Assembly: GCF_016920785.2 (NCBI RefSeq)
Contig: NW_024609880.1
Location: 50,368,296 to 50,432,295 of the forward strand
Source: Ixodes scapularis
Lineage: Eukaryota > Arthropoda > Arachnida > Ixodida > Ixodidae
DNA length: 64,000 nt
Direction: 5' to 3'
Positions 1 through 11,329 of the stretch are shown here, one piece after another. Both the position numbers and the translations under genes were made by a program. The notes under the pieces are model-generated. The model did not search any database and was not told where the DNA came from. It saw only the letters and a program-made list of their open reading frames with translations. Each line of letters starts with the position of its first letter. Position 1 is the first letter of the stretch.

Positions 1-2
1 GG

Positions 3-860
3 CTCACACAAGCAATCTCTAGCAACGAATATTTTACTGACGAATATTGCGTTTACAGATGGGATAGGGATTCAACTGGTTCGCAGGCCACTCTGGAAGG
101 AGGGGTACTCACGGCGGTGCATAAGTCGTTATCATGTTTACGCAGGTTTCACCTGCAAGAGGGAAATGAATGTGTTTGGTTGCAAATCAGTTTTCCAGGC
201 CAGCCTAACTTAATAATTGGAAATTATTAATTTCCACCTCGTTCTGACACACAATCATTCATAGGCACTTTGAACTACATTTCCGGTGCTGTAGATTTTT
301 CAACCGATGATGTGATGATCGTTGGTGACTTTAAAGTGCCTGGCGTGGATTGAAGTTTAAACACAATTAGTGCTGCATCAAGTGAGGCACCTGTTAGGGC
401 CAAAGAAACGATGGAGTTTGTGAACTTCAGAGGGCTTTATCAGCTTAATACTACAACAAACGGGGCTGGAAAAACGTTTGACTTGTGCATGACTAACATA
501 TCAGCAATCACTTTCGAGGCTGCTGACTGTCCTCTTGTCTCTATCGATAAGTGGCATCCACCATTCACCCTTTCTATCGTACTTCCTGCTCGGACGTCGG
601 CGAGTAATCAGTATATCAGGTATAGCTACGCTCGTGGGAATTACCTTCGTCTTTACAATCACCTTCGCAACGTAGACTGGAGAGTTATTTCACTCTGTCC
701 CAATTTCGTCAGCGCAATTAAAGGTCTAACAGACATCGCAACTGCAGCCATGAATAATTTCATACCTCGCAGAAGTGGTCGAACTAGCAACGATCCTTTT
801 GGTTCTCCAGAGAGCTACGTGATGCGTTGCGTAAAAAGCGAAGTATCATAACAAGTACAA
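3..860 (+). pseudogene. LINE endonuclease fragment
   Basis: Frame 3 from base 3 reads an APE-like endonuclease N-terminal stretch with the usual GG-V-L-TAV and VWLQI segments, until a stop at about 226. A later stretch near 320-350 reads IVGDFKVPGVD, matching the family's GDFN-PGIDW motif with N changed to K and the W codon changed to a stop. From 411 a 146-residue open stretch covers the end of the domain. The endonuclease would nick target DNA to prime reverse transcription. At least two in-frame stops make this copy non-functional. Confidence 0.8.
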
Positions 861-1011
861 GATCACCGGCATAAAAAAATGGCAGGGTCTGTTTAAAGAG
901 TATCGTTCAGCGGCCAAAAAGTTTATACGGCGTGATTGGGAGAACTGCCGAAATTCAGTTGAACGCAATTCAAAACACGATCCTAATGCTCTGCGGAATT
1001 ACGCGAGGTAA

Positions 1012-2174
1012 ATGAGGACGTCTAGTCGATCAAAAACTATTGCATTGCAAGACGACTCTGGATATACATCGGAGCCGTTCGATGTCTGTGATCTTTTTGC
1101 TACGTTCTTTTCTTCCGTCGGTAACTTGATTATTCCGCGCACTGTTATGACCGATGCTCCTCTTGAATCTACCCGCAGCTTGGCAGTTCCGATTCTTACG
1201 CTTGAAGATGTGCTTTTCGCAATAAATCAGCTCACTCCAAAAAAGGCATGCGGTGAGGACGGAATTTCTGCTTTCATTGCAAAAGGATGCAGGATATTTT
1301 TTCCCCTGTGTTGCTACGTGTTTTTAACATGTCCTTAGAGGCCAATGTATTTCCTCAGGAATGGAAGAATGGAGTGGCTGTACCCATACATAAATCTGGT
1401 CGCATTGACTGCGTTAGTAACCATAGACCACTTTCTCTTCTTTGTTATTTTTCGAAGGTAATTGAAAAGGCATATTTATTTTCATTTTACATCGTCTCTT
1501 TGTCTCAACCAACCTGGTTTTTAAGAAGGGCGTTCAGTGGAAACAAACCTTGTATCACTTTTGGAACACACTCTACCTAATGTCACGTCCCGTGGACAAG
1601 CTGATGTTATTTATTTCGATTGCTCTAAAGCTTTTGATCTCGTAGATCATAGGTTGTTACTCGCCAAATGTTCAGCATTGGGCATGACTAGCTGGTTTTG
1701 CAGTTGGTTGACTAGTTATCTTGGCGGAAGACCTAACAGAGTGCTGTATGAAGGGTGTTTTTCTGCCTCATAATGTTTTAAACACCTCAAGGGTCCAGTC
1801 TGGGGCCGTTGTTATTCAATATTTTTGACAATGAATTAGTAGACAGTGTGCAGCATTCAAAGGTGCTGCAGTTTGCAGACGATGTTAAGATTTATCGCGA
1901 AATTCATTCAACTACTGACTTCCTAATGATGCAAGACGATGTTCAGGCAGTTCTAAACTGGTGCCTAAAACATTATTTGGTACTTAACCCCAATAAGTCC
2001 AAAATTGTTTGCTTTACCCGTAAGACAAGCTGTATTAAGTATTCGTATATCATGTTAGGTTCAGCTATCGCGAGGTCAGATACTATTCGTTACCTGGGAG
2101 TGCTGTTTGATTCCCGCCTTTCGTTTACTGGGCATGTTTCGAAAGTTACGAATGATTCTCATCCCAGGTGCTAG
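1012..2174 (+). pseudogene. LINE reverse transcriptase (broken)
   Basis: Successive open pieces (1012-1338, 1287-1580, 1537-1773, 1809-2174) spell the RT blocks in order. They are KKACGEDGIS; the WKNGVAVPIHKSG and NHRPLSLL blocks; YFDCSKAFDLVDH, which carries the first catalytic aspartate; the GVPQGS-type block just before 1809; and QFADDVKIY, which carries the FADD catalytic pair; then an NPNKSKIV block. Shifts of frame near 1290, 1540 and 1775 and a stop before 1809 break the protein. The residues needed for polymerase chemistry are still legible, so the copy is only moderately old. Confidence 0.9.
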
Positions 2175-2683
2175 GCATTATTTCCCGAATGATGCGGAAT
2201 TTTTGTTACGCTAGCATGATTCATCTATTTCGCGCCCTTGTTTTCTCTAAACTTGAGTTCTGCTCAGTCATATGAAACACCATTGGATTGACTCAATCAT
2301 GTCTTTCAGAAAAAGTACAGCGTCGTCTCGTGCGCATTGTTTACGATAGATGATTTAGTAGGCGGATTTATTTTGATTATGAATACTTACTTAATCTGCT
2401 TTACCTGGTTACCCTTGCAAAAAAGAAGATTAGCGCGAGACATAACTTTTTTTTTTTTTTTGTATTTCATAGTGAACGCTACAATTGATGCACCTTTACT
2501 TTTAAGTGCGATTTCTTTTACTGTTCCTCAAAAGCGTATCAGATGCCCATTTCTTTTCTACCTTCATAAAGTTTGTGTGCAGTCCCCGATGACACGCCAT
2601 CAGGTCTTTTATTATCACGATAGGGGTTATTTAGAATTGTTTTCACCCCTTTTAAGTTTTAGAAGAGCATTGTTGGCCGCTTG
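2175..2683 (+). pseudogene. LINE C-terminal region after RT
   Basis: Translations in mixed frames give IISRMMRNFCY, then an FRALVFSKLEFCS block, then KVQRRLVRIVYD, then IYFDYEYLLNL, an arrangement typical of the region downstream of RT in CR1/Jockey-like LINEs. A 14-base T run at about 2448-2461 has shifted the frame. The last open stretch ends at a stop near 2683 and is followed by about 190 bases of 3' UTR. No domain with known catalysis is visible here. Confidence 0.65.
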
Positions 2684-3041
2684 ACAAACATCTGTGCTCT
2701 TTTGTTCTCCACTACTCTCCGTAGTTTTATATATTTCCTTTTATCCTTCTAAATCACATCTTGCTTGTTTGTTTGTGTGTATCTGTTCTTTTTATTGTTT
2801 GTAATATGTGCGCACTGCTAAGGCCTTGAGCTGTTTGTGGGCACATTAAGCAGAATAAATAAATAAATAGATAAATGAAGGGCGCAAGCGCCCGTGCGCC
2901 CATACAACTTTGACTGCATAGCCAGATAAAGTTGTCCGCTATAGTGTAGGACCACCTGTAATTTTCATAGAAACTAATCCTATTGATTATAAATGTATGC
3001 GCGGCGCTACATAAAGTAATCGCACGGTGAGAGAAGGTATA

Positions 3042-3436
3042 TGCGGCGCGCAAGTTCGTCCGCTTCCTTTGCAGGTGACGTCAGCTGCTCCTTTCGTGGT
3101 GACGTCAGAACGTCCGCTTCTTTTGCAGGTGACGTCAGCTGCTTCTTTTGTGGTGACGTCAGAACTTCCGCTTCTTTTGCAGGTGACGTCAGCTGCGTCT
3201 TTTGTGGTGACGTCAGAACGTCCGCTTCTTTTGCAGGTGACGTCAGCTGCTTCTTTTGTGGTGACGTCAGAACGCCGAGCTCTGATCGGTTTTGAATGAA
3301 GGATAGTGGGTAGACCTGAAGGCAGCTTGCTTTGAGGTCTACCCACTCTCCTTCAATCAGAGCCAATCAGAGCTCGACATCTTTCTAACGTCACCCGAAA
3401 CTCCTGTGCTAGAAGCAGACGACTTGCTCTCCGCGT
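3042..3436. mobile_element. Fold-back MITE, family A copy 1 (with amplified left arm)
   Basis: The left end (TGCGGCGCGCAAGTTCGTC) is the inverted counterpart of the right end at about 3414-3436, and the inner arms (about 3276-3326 and 3329-3376) also pair, so most of the element folds on itself. The centre carries the arm AGTGGGTAGACCT facing AGGTCTACCCACT. Between outer and inner left arm lies a four-unit minisatellite absent from the right arm. A second copy is at 26976-27242 and related centres occur near 11850-11917 and 15334-15720. Confidence 0.8.
3057..3272. repeat. 54-bp minisatellite, 4 units, two CRE palindromes per unit
   Basis: Units start at 3057, 3111, 3165 and 3219, each exactly 54 bp and nearly identical. 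Each is itself two 27-bp half repeats of the form CTTCTTTTGCAGGTGACGTC and CTTCTTTTGTGGTGACGTC. Every half contains TGACGTCA, giving eight CRE/ATF-type palindromes in 216 bp. Because 54 is a multiple of three, several overlapping reading frames stay open on both strands; none looks like a protein. Confidence 0.95.
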
Positions 3437-5541
3437 GTCCTGTGGGCACGCTGCTCGTGCCTGTCCTTGAAAGAAGAAGGAAAATAGAGAAAGCCACACA
3501 AAAGGTTGCGTGACTTTGTTATGCATTATAGTAACTGACAGGGCAAGACCGGCAGGGAAGACTTGCCTACAGCGCGAGCCTTGGTACCTTCAAATTTTTA
3601 TTAATTGCCGGCAGTGACGAATGTCGTCCCGTAGTGGTTTCCTGGACCGTCCAGCGCGTAAACGCTTCGTAGAGCCATATTCCAGCGAACACAAACGTAA
3701 ACAAAAACATGGCAGTGTCTTGCCGTCGTCTAGCAACTGCGGGACACACTATTGAACCCGAGCTCAGAGAAACTCCCGCGGGTCGAATGTCGTGAAAACG
3801 CATATATAGACGATTGCAAGCTGGGCGACTGGCCGCCGCCATGTCTCTGCTCGAGCAGGCACGCCCGTGCGATTACGAGCTTCCGAAACCTACGTTCACC
3901 CGCGCGTTGCACGCGCTTGCACGCATCTGGCACCACTTGTGGCGCCATCCTTGCAATTTTCTATAGAAACGCTGGACGCGTGCATAGGTGTCAAAGCTTT
4001 ACTCCGAAGCGAGGTCGAGAGCCACGGCCGCAGGAAGGCGCAGAACGAGTCAAGACGTTGCTGGCGCAGATGGGGCTGACTGGGTCTTAAAAGGCTCGAC
4101 GCAATACCGTCATCGGATAAGTAAGTTTATTATTACGCGTCTGTGCCTATACTTCTTGAGCAAACCTCGAGCACTTGTATGGAGTCCTGGAGTAAACTAA
4201 ACTACCCGAAATCTGACGCCAGAGAAACTTTCTCACGGAAGCCACCAAAATTAATAAATTAAGTAAAACGACCCCCTGTGCGCGGACTTCTACTTTTCTC
4301 AACTTGTTCGGCGAAGAAATCGAGTCACTTACCCCATTCACAAAACAAGTTATACGCTTCATCGGCGTAGTAAAACCGGTATGATTATACAACAAAACCA
4401 GTTTGTTTGTGGGTTAACTACGCAGGTAATAACTTTGAAATTCTAGGCACGTAACTTTCGTTTCCTGTTTTTAAGCTGAAGCGAATCAGTCATATACGAC
4501 AACAAAACACGCTGTACTAGATGCGTTGTTTACTGAAGGTTGGTCAAAAACAAACCTACCCTACAAAGACTCGAAACGCAATATCGCGCTAATTTATGAC
4601 AAAATTGCTCCCTCAAGACCATGACACCGTAACTAAGAACATAAATACGAGTCACTTATACTTCCGCATCACCTGCGCGTTTGCTTAACGTAGAAAGGAA
4701 ACATTTTGTTTTGTATTTTTATTACAAAGCCTCGCCTTCGGAATGAGTGCCCATTGTACGCAACTTTTAATTACTCTCCGCCGCATTACGTCTTGACCTA
4801 CAACTTTTCTAAATAAGAAGATAAACACAGTGTGACGTCATTGGTGTCGTCACAACACATCGGCTTATCTAGGTCGGGGACACCCAAGGAAAACGTCCGA
4901 GGAGATTCGCGCTAATTTCGGAGTTACTTTGTGTAACTTTAGTCTTTGTTGCTGTCGTTGTCCACGCGTGACACGGTGTGAAGCGAAAATAGCAACGTTT
5001 ATGGCTGGACGCGGATTGCTGTGACGGCCATTTTGAATCGCAATGGCACCGAGGTCGCCTGACTGCCGTGTCTTCTGCGTTTAACGTCGTCGACTCTTTG
5101 AAACAGGTTGTTCGTCGCTCAGCAACTCAGATGTTGTGAACCCCCCTCAGTCATTCGCTATGTTTTACAGTACCGCAATTTTACTTTCTTACCGCCGTGA
5201 AATATTTAAAAAAAATTACACAAGCTTGATTACAATGGCAAGAAACAGCAAAGCCTGTCCCGGACAAACCACACGCGTCCAGTCCCGACTACAATTTTCT
5301 CGCTAACGTTTGCAGAGAAACTGGATTGTGACGCTCTCGATCGCTCATGAGGATTTTTTTTATACCACCCATAAAACACATTTTGTGTTAAAACTTTATT
5401 TGGTGACAGGCGAATTATTTAGAAGTATTCTCCGCTAGATATAGCCTCCTGTACGTGCTTGTTGCTTTCCGCCGACCTTTGGCTCCGTGTGTGACGAAGT
5501 CTTATAAAAGGCAGAAATTTCGCGTTGAATTGTTATACCGC
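3437..5541. other. No gene seen; contains one dispersed repeat
   Basis: Apart from the repeat at 3808-3940, this stretch shows only short overlapping open frames without domain character. A TATAAAAGG sequence lies at 5504-5512, but no arthropod-type TCAGT initiator sits about 30 bp downstream, so I do not call a promoter. Confidence 0.6.
3808..3940. repeat. Dispersed repeat, pair with 30828-30950
   Basis: Both loci read ACGATTGCAAGC, then a G-rich spacer, ACTGG, GCCGCCATGT, and later a shared GTTCAC-CGC and GCACG-GCTTGCAC series, over roughly 125 bp in the same orientation. The family is unknown to me. Confidence 0.65.
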
Positions 5542-5676
5542 CACCGACTATGTTTACTGCAGTTCTTAACCCGTCGCCATGTTTACTGAGCTTTTGGCCT
5601 GTCACCGACTATGTCTACCGAAGTTTTCCTCTATCAGCAACTATATTTACTGCGTTTTTAACCTGTCACTGACTAC
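5542..5676. repeat. Degenerate minisatellite, about 32 bp x 4
   Basis: Units begin at 5542, 5575, 5603, 5635 (and a stub at 5667), each of the form CACCGACTATGTTTACTGC followed by a GTTTTTAACCTGT-like half. Unit lengths are 33, 28, 32 and 32 bp. Confidence 0.75.
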
Positions 5677-5914
5677 AGATGTGTGCGAATAGCGGTTCGA
5701 ATAAAATTGCGTTGTGTCATTTGTAGCTTTTGTAGTGCGAGGAAAAGACACGACACGCCGGCTACGAACATCCCCTTACAGTGTAAGGAACAACACCGCG
5801 TTTTTCGATCCAAGCACACACTATGTAATAAGAAGCCGAGGTTCAATCGAGTGGCTTCCTAAGCTGCTGCTAATTCCGATTAGCCTCAGTGATTGTATGG
5901 AGGCAATCCTTCTA

Positions 5915-6325
5915 TGGTGCCCGAGACGCGTCTCCGACTGGCGTGTTTACCGTGTCCAAAAAAGTGGTCCCTCGATTTCCGCCTAAGTGTCGTGCAGTCG
6001 CTGGTCGCGATCCTGGCGGTGTCCCAGCAGCAGTGGTGCGTGTGGCAGACGCCTGTTCTGCTGCAGGTCGCTCACCAGTGTCACAGTCCACGGAAGCTTC
6101 GGCAGACAGAAATTGGGACGCCGTGACGACAGCGACACTCGCGTTCGCTCGAACTTTTCGCCAGAATTTTTACGACCAACCGCCAGGATCGCGACATGCA
6201 ACAGCGTGACACTCCGGCTTCTGTGGTGTAATTTGTTGTCACTTTGGGACCACTTTTGATGTATGGGCAGCATAGGACGATAAATACACCAATCGGAAAC
6301 ACGCTCCAGTCTTCCGAAGAAAGGC
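5915..6325. mobile_element. TIR element, family B copy 1
   Basis: The left end near 5935-5963 (GTCTCCGACTGGCGTGTTTACC) pairs with the inverted right end near 6280-6310 (GGTGTATTTATCG in the reverse sense), with scattered mismatches. The internal 6050-6200 portion is repeated in diverged form at 29225-29560. No transposase is present, so it is non-autonomous. Exact ends are uncertain. Confidence 0.6.
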
Positions 6326-7450
6326 GAGTGGCCCCGTTTCATGAAAACAAATCCATTAAAAGAGGAGAAAAGCTTAGTCCAAGGGCTCCCAAGTAGCCAG
6401 CTGGTTCTATGAAGAAGTGAGAAGGCAATGAATGAGAATAAATTAATAATAAAGTGAGCCGCAATCGAGAATGCAACAAAACAATTAAGTTAAAATGCAT
6501 TATATTGAACCCTTTATACCCTGGTCTCCGCCCCTGCGTTGCAAACCCCAAAGAAGTGTCGAGGAGAAATTACAAGACCCTATAATCTTTCGCACAGTAA
6601 GATCTAAGCGAGACAGGCAGACATGCAGTTAGCCTCAGCGAAACGGCCGTTGTTGCGTCGACAAAGGAGGTTTTTACCCGGATTATTTGTTGTGGGTTTA
6701 GTCCTCACTCAAACCTATTTTCCGCCCATGTTCCTTAGAACGGTCAATTACCCAAACGCGTTGTTTTTACAGCAAAAGTCCCTAAGGGCTCCTTCTGCCT
6801 CTGTACCGGAATGAAGTTGCTAACTGCCAGCGCGTGGAGGAAGCTTAAATCGCGCGAACGTTGTCTCCACGTGTCTCGGGCGTCGCGGCGCACAACTGCC
6901 CGTTTACGCGTACACTACGCACACCGTTCCACAAAAGCACTTCTGCAGCTGCAGTTGTACGATAACAAACTCTGCATTTGAGGCGAAGACGTCGCTCTTT
7001 TTAATGGGTGTGCTTGGCGCGCGGCTTCCTGGCTTGATGCATTGACAAACTCGCGCCACAAGACTGTTTTCTTTTTCGGTTTTTAATCGCATGCTGCGCA
7101 TTATTTTCGGGGACAACTTTCTGTTCCACTTTCGAAGAAGGGAGGAAGTTGAGGTCACGTGCACAGCTTTGATGGGATCTCAAGCACGTGCTTCCGTATA
7201 CCCTATAAAATGTTTACGCCCTTAAAAGGTGTTCCGTTTATTTACGGGCTGTCGCTACACTCTTTCAGCACCCCTTTTAAGAGTAATGCGTCATTTTTAA
7301 CGCCCGTTCAGACACACATCTCAGCGCTGACATAACGTAAAGTGAGCGCTTCCTCAGGGTGACTGTCAGCGCTCCCATCGCAAATTTCATGACCTGTAGG
7401 GGGTGCACCGGCGCCTGCCAAAATAAAAAAGTTTAGCAGTAGTAGTTTAT
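6326..7450. other. No gene or recognisable repeat
   Basis: Only short open frames on both strands, without motifs. A TATAAAATG at 7204-7212 lacks a matching initiator. Confidence 0.6.
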
Positions 7451-7563
7451 TGTAAGGTGAAAAGGAAATACCCCCTTTCCACCTTACAAGTGGTACCATT
7501 TGACTTGCAAGTGGCACCACTTGCAAGTCGTACCGCTTGACTTGCAATATCGTACCACTTGAA
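7451..7563. repeat. Cluster of short hairpins
   Basis: TTGTAAGGTGAAAAGGAAAT (7451-7470) pairs with the sequence ending at 7488. Immediately after, ACTTGCAAGTGG-CACCACTTGCAAGT forms a near-perfect palindrome, and further CTTGACTTGCAA and TACCACTTG units follow. Function unknown. Confidence 0.7.
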
Positions 7564-8201
7564 ATACCGCTTCCTATTTTCATCTGGGGTAGAAGCAAAT
7601 CGAAAGGTTAGTCTCGCAGTGATGGGATCAGCTTTCTCGCCATGCTATAGGGGGTTAGGGGAAACCAAGAGTGGTTGTTGGAGAGGTGGCACAACAAACA
7701 CTGTGACATTCTATAATATACTATGATACACTATTTACAGTGTGATGCAATAACAAACAAATAGCGTGGCTAATCATAAGGGATTTGTAGTTGGCCGTTT
7801 CCGCAGCCCGCTAAGCACCCGGATAGCGCTCCGTAATCCGCCACAAGACCTTGAACTATGCAGAGAAGGCCGGCGGCGCGCATGCGCGGCTGCGGCGTTT
7901 TCTTCGGGGATATCGTAGCGGAGGAGAAAAACGGTCTACTACAATTCCCTATTGTCTTGGTTCGTTCCTCACGTATTACAGGCTGCTATAGCCTGCGGAT
8001 TTGAAATAATCAAGCAGTGCTCTTCAAGCTTTGGTTCTCGAATGCCGCGAACCTGCCGGGAACAGGAAAATAAAGCGCTGGATGGGTTTTATAAACAAGT
8101 ACCGCCAAGCTGTTGCATGCTGGGACGCACTTGAGCCCTAAATGGCGGAGTGCCGTCGCCAATCTAGTTTGGCGCGGCGGCGCGGCGCCGGAGTCTAGAG
8201 T
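7564..8201. other. No gene seen; GC-rich patch at about 7860-7910
   Basis: A CG-rich segment with CGCGCATGCGCGG (an NRF1-like palindrome) lies near 7876. Nothing else is supported. Confidence 0.5.
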
Positions 8202-8440
8202 AGACCAATGGGAGCATACTGGCAAACGGCGGCGCGTCACCGGCAGCCACAGCAGACCAATGGGAGCGTGCTCGCAAACGGCGGCGCGTCACCGGCAGCC
8301 ACAGCAGACCAATGGGAGCATGCTCGCAAACGGCGGCGCGTCACCGGCAGCCACAGCAGACCAATGGGAGCGTGCTCGCAAACGGCAGCGCGTCACCGGC
8401 ATGCCAACGGCAGCCGCAGCAGATCAATAGGAGCGTTCGA
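8202..8440. repeat. 52-bp minisatellite with a CCAAT box in every unit
   Basis: Units start at 8202, 8254, 8306 and 8358, followed by a damaged partial unit. Each begins AGACCAATGGGAGC and ends GGCGCGTCACCGGCAGCC. GACCAATGGG fits the NF-Y (CCAAT) consensus. Open frames of 105 and 87 residues across it are by-products of the repeat. Confidence 0.95.
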
Positions 8441-9534
8441 ACGCAAAAACATATCTAGTGCCGTGGAATAAAAAGTATACGCGTCCAAAGGTGCAATTAC
8501 TCCTTATTGATATTTTATGGCTGTCATCTAAGCTACTCCCGGGGAACTTTACGATATTTGTTGTTGTTCAGTTGAAATTATCTTTTTAGTACATGCGCCG
8601 AGACATTGACGTCCAAGAAAGTTGGGGAGGGTTATCATAGATGTTATGTTTATTAGACAGTGGAAGAGCCTTCAGCGTTCTGTACGCGAGTTGTACGTGT
8701 GCAGTGTACCTATGTTTTTTCCTTGATACATACCTCGGATAGTAAAAACGAGGAAAAACCTGCTACAAATGTGTGTAATTGATGACTTCTCGTTTGGCAA
8801 ATTAGTGAGTAGGTTAGTACATTGATTGCCTTTCTACCTGCTTTCAACATAGTACTGTATATATTGTCATCCAATATATTTCTAAACGTTTCTGGAGAAG
8901 GAGACAGGAAAAAGGAACAGAAAACGCAAGTTGTTGGTGTGCACGTTTCCACGGATGTAGTGTAACAAATCTAAAAGATGTAGGTAAACAAACCTAAAAG
9001 AAATAATTGGCTAGTTTCTTTCTGCAAGAGACTAGCCAGTTATATATAGAAAGCGGACAGATAATTCGTTATAATATCAATCTACCTGCAATAGAATTTC
9101 TATTCAATCAATATACACAATGTCTGCATTAAAAGTCTGCAGAAAAAGCGGCAAAAAATAAACTATAAGCAGTATAGTTTAAAAAATGTAGATACATTTC
9201 CTTTGGGATATTTTTCAACATCTGCACGCAATTATCTATGAAGGTTTAGTAAAGAGTTGTTAAATATTTTTATAACAGTGTGGCTACAAGTACAGTCGCA
9301 TGAAACTTAACATGGAACGCTCGACTGCGCTTCCTTTTCCGCGGGGCCCTAGCCTGGCGGCAGCCAATGGTACCAATCGATCACGTGCCTGCGGGCCCAT
9401 CTCAGAGCATGGGGGGAGCGAGGTATAAGTTCCTCAGTTCAAATGTAAAAGAAAAATAGTATACACCGTTGTTGTTGATTCTGCTTGTATTTTTATTTTG
9501 CGCCTTGCAATACACAACTCATTTCCCGACACAC
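8441..9534. other. AT-rich, no gene; one short hairpin
   Basis: TAATTGGCTAGTTTCT (9004-9019) pairs with 9027-9042 across a 7-base loop. No coding or mobile-element signal otherwise. Confidence 0.55.
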
Positions 9535-9545
9535 ACACACACGAT

Positions 9546-9720
9546 CTGGGCGAGCATCGCACCGGCGTGTGGTCGTGTATCACTACTGCGTGGTGCACGT
9601 TAAAGACCCCAGGCTAGCGGTTCCACTGCACTGGCTGAATTGCTCATCTACAGCTGGGAGACTCGTCGCCCCTGAGGCAGACCAAGTTTCAGGCTGTATA
9701 AACATACACACGACCCAATT
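9546..9720 (+). repeat. SINE-like dispersed repeat, copy 1
   Basis: Shares the order CGATCTGGGCGAGCATCG, then GTCGTGTATCACTACTGCGT, then GCACGTTAAAGACCCCAGGC with copies at 26670-26830 and 44326-44440. A GTTAAAGACCCCAGG block is, from memory, common in tick dispersed repeats. CA microsatellite flanks it on both sides. Confidence 0.65.
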
Positions 9721-9755
9721 TTTTCACACACACGCACACACACAAACGAATTAAA

Positions 9756-9966
9756 TAAAGCTAATATCAAACCGTTCTCGGGCTCTAAACTCGTCAAACA
9801 CAGCGCTGGGGCCGAAGTTCACGGAGCGCATTGATTGGGCTATCACGATGATGACTTGGCGCTTTTGTCGCCGGCGTCCAATCGGCGCGCTCCGCCAACT
9901 TTCGGCTAAAACGTTGTTTGACGACGAGTTTAAAGCCCCAGAACGGTTTCATTTTAGCTTTATTGA
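9756..9966. mobile_element. Palindromic MITE, family P solo copy
   Basis: Left end AATAAAGCTAATATCAAACC pairs with the right end (GGTTTCATTTTAGCTTTATT). Pairing continues inward through CTAAACTCGTC and the GCGC-ATTGATTGG / CCAATCGGCGCGC arms, so nearly the whole 211 bp is one hairpin. The inner arms are the same as those of the four-palindrome array at 36805-37457. Confidence 0.85.
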
Positions 9967-10160
9967 ATTTGTCTCATTTTTGTTTTCTTAGGTTAATACA
10001 ACACACCGCACACGTAGGCTCTTATTTATCGTGCGCGACTTTCTCACGAACCACGCATCTAATTACTCGCTACATGGTGCCGAAAACTGTGGAATAAACA
10101 AAAAAACAACAACAAAACATCACTAAAGGCACGTGTGACGAAAATTCGTCAGAAACGTGC

Positions 10161-10463
10161 TATAGACCCCTTTCGAAAATCAAGTCACGATTATTTTTAA
10201 GGTCGGCACTACTACACAAAGGCGGAAAAACTGCATCAAGGGACGTGCAAGTCATTCCGTAAAATCGCGAACGTCGGAGCGCGGAAAACACTACGAGCCG
10301 ACCAGCCAATCCAAGAGTGTCAAAAGTGCAGCGTCACTGCGCTCATCACCTTTTTCTGTAGGTGTGTTTTCCCCAGTGTGCCGTAACGCTGATGGTTTGG
10401 TCCGCCATTGTGCAGGGATTCCACAGCTGCTAACAGAGGACAGTATTTCGAAATGGGTCTATA
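10161..10463. mobile_element. Candidate MITE with TA target
   Basis: TATAGACCCCTTTCGAAAAT at 10161 is matched in inverted form by ATTTCGAAATGGGTCTATA ending at 10463, about 15 of 19 positions. TA dinucleotides at both ends are compatible with a Tc1/mariner-type insertion. No internal coding. Confidence 0.5.
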
Positions 10464-11329
10464 CAAGGCACAGGAAAAAATATAGTACCAATATAAATGC
10501 CGCATATTTGAAGACGCCGTCGTAAAAGCAGAGTGTATACCAGGTATTAAATCGTCTATCGCGTAAAGCCCCTTCATGTTTTAAAAGTAGCGCCAGGTGA
10601 GTCGACGCACGAGGCACGTGCCGTGCGCAGCCCTTGGGAAGATCATGACGGCACAGCGCAGCACTGAGCTAGATTTCAGACGTTCTTCCCAGAAGTGGTG
10701 CGCGGCACGTATCTCGAGCATTTCCACAGCAATGAATGGCGCCACTTTTCTCAGGATAGAGGGGCTTTACAATAGCGTGCACCATGGTGCCCATCTCTCG
10801 CCGGAAATGCTTTACACGTCTGTATAAGGCTTGATATCCTACCTACACTGTGTGGACACTGTACAAGCCCAAGATATTCAAGGAATATTTTTTTTAATAT
10901 ATATTTTATGTTATTATTAGGCAGACCGAATGTGGTTGTTGAAATCCTGCTGCTGGCGATAATAATGCCTCGCCCTGCATTTCTCGGTTCGAAACTTCTA
11001 GAGGAAGCAACGCCACCCATCGGAAGAGAATTGAACGAGAGAAGTGGGGGGCTACCACCTATTCAAGTGCGCTGCCAGAAAATGGCGCGGCCTGGGGGCC
11101 AAAATGTGAAACATAAAAGGAGGGACTAAACGCGCGTGGTTGGAGTTTTGAACAGGAAACCATGGACGAACCGAAGCCGGTCTCCACGTTGTTGATTCCG
11201 GCACTCGAGACCCATGCGACCGGAATTGTCTTTTATCAAGTCGACAAAACTTTGGGAAACGCGGAAAAATGCAAATCGAGGGCATCTTGTTTATTGCTCC
11301 ACGGAAGTCTTGTTGCACACGTTACACAC
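10464..11329. other. No gene seen
   Basis: Short overlapping frames only. Nothing with domain character and no clear repeat boundary. Confidence 0.55.

Larger units (their letters stand above)
1..2878 (+). mobile_element. 5'-truncated, decayed APE-type LINE (non-LTR retrotransposon)
   Basis: One element read on the plus strand: an apurinic-type endonuclease region (about 3-860), a reverse transcriptase (about 1010-2170), the C-terminal region after RT (about 2170-2683), then a 3' UTR ending in an AAATAAAT-type tail at 2855-2876. The pieces lie in normal LINE order but in different frames with several stops, so the copy is dead. The window starts inside the endonuclease, so the 5' end is outside or was never copied. 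The clade is not certain; the RT style fits the broad CR1/Jockey/L2-like group. Confidence 0.9.

Noticed and set aside
3057..3272. CRISPR-like array
   Set aside because: Direct tandem repeats with no unique spacers, no cas genes, and eukaryotic context.
2987..3366. Frames of 84-119 residues with repeated peptide blocks
   Set aside because: Generated by the 54-bp minisatellite in every frame; no protein family.
5504..5540. Promoter at TATAAAAGG
   Set aside because: No TCAGT-type initiator at the right distance and no downstream frame.
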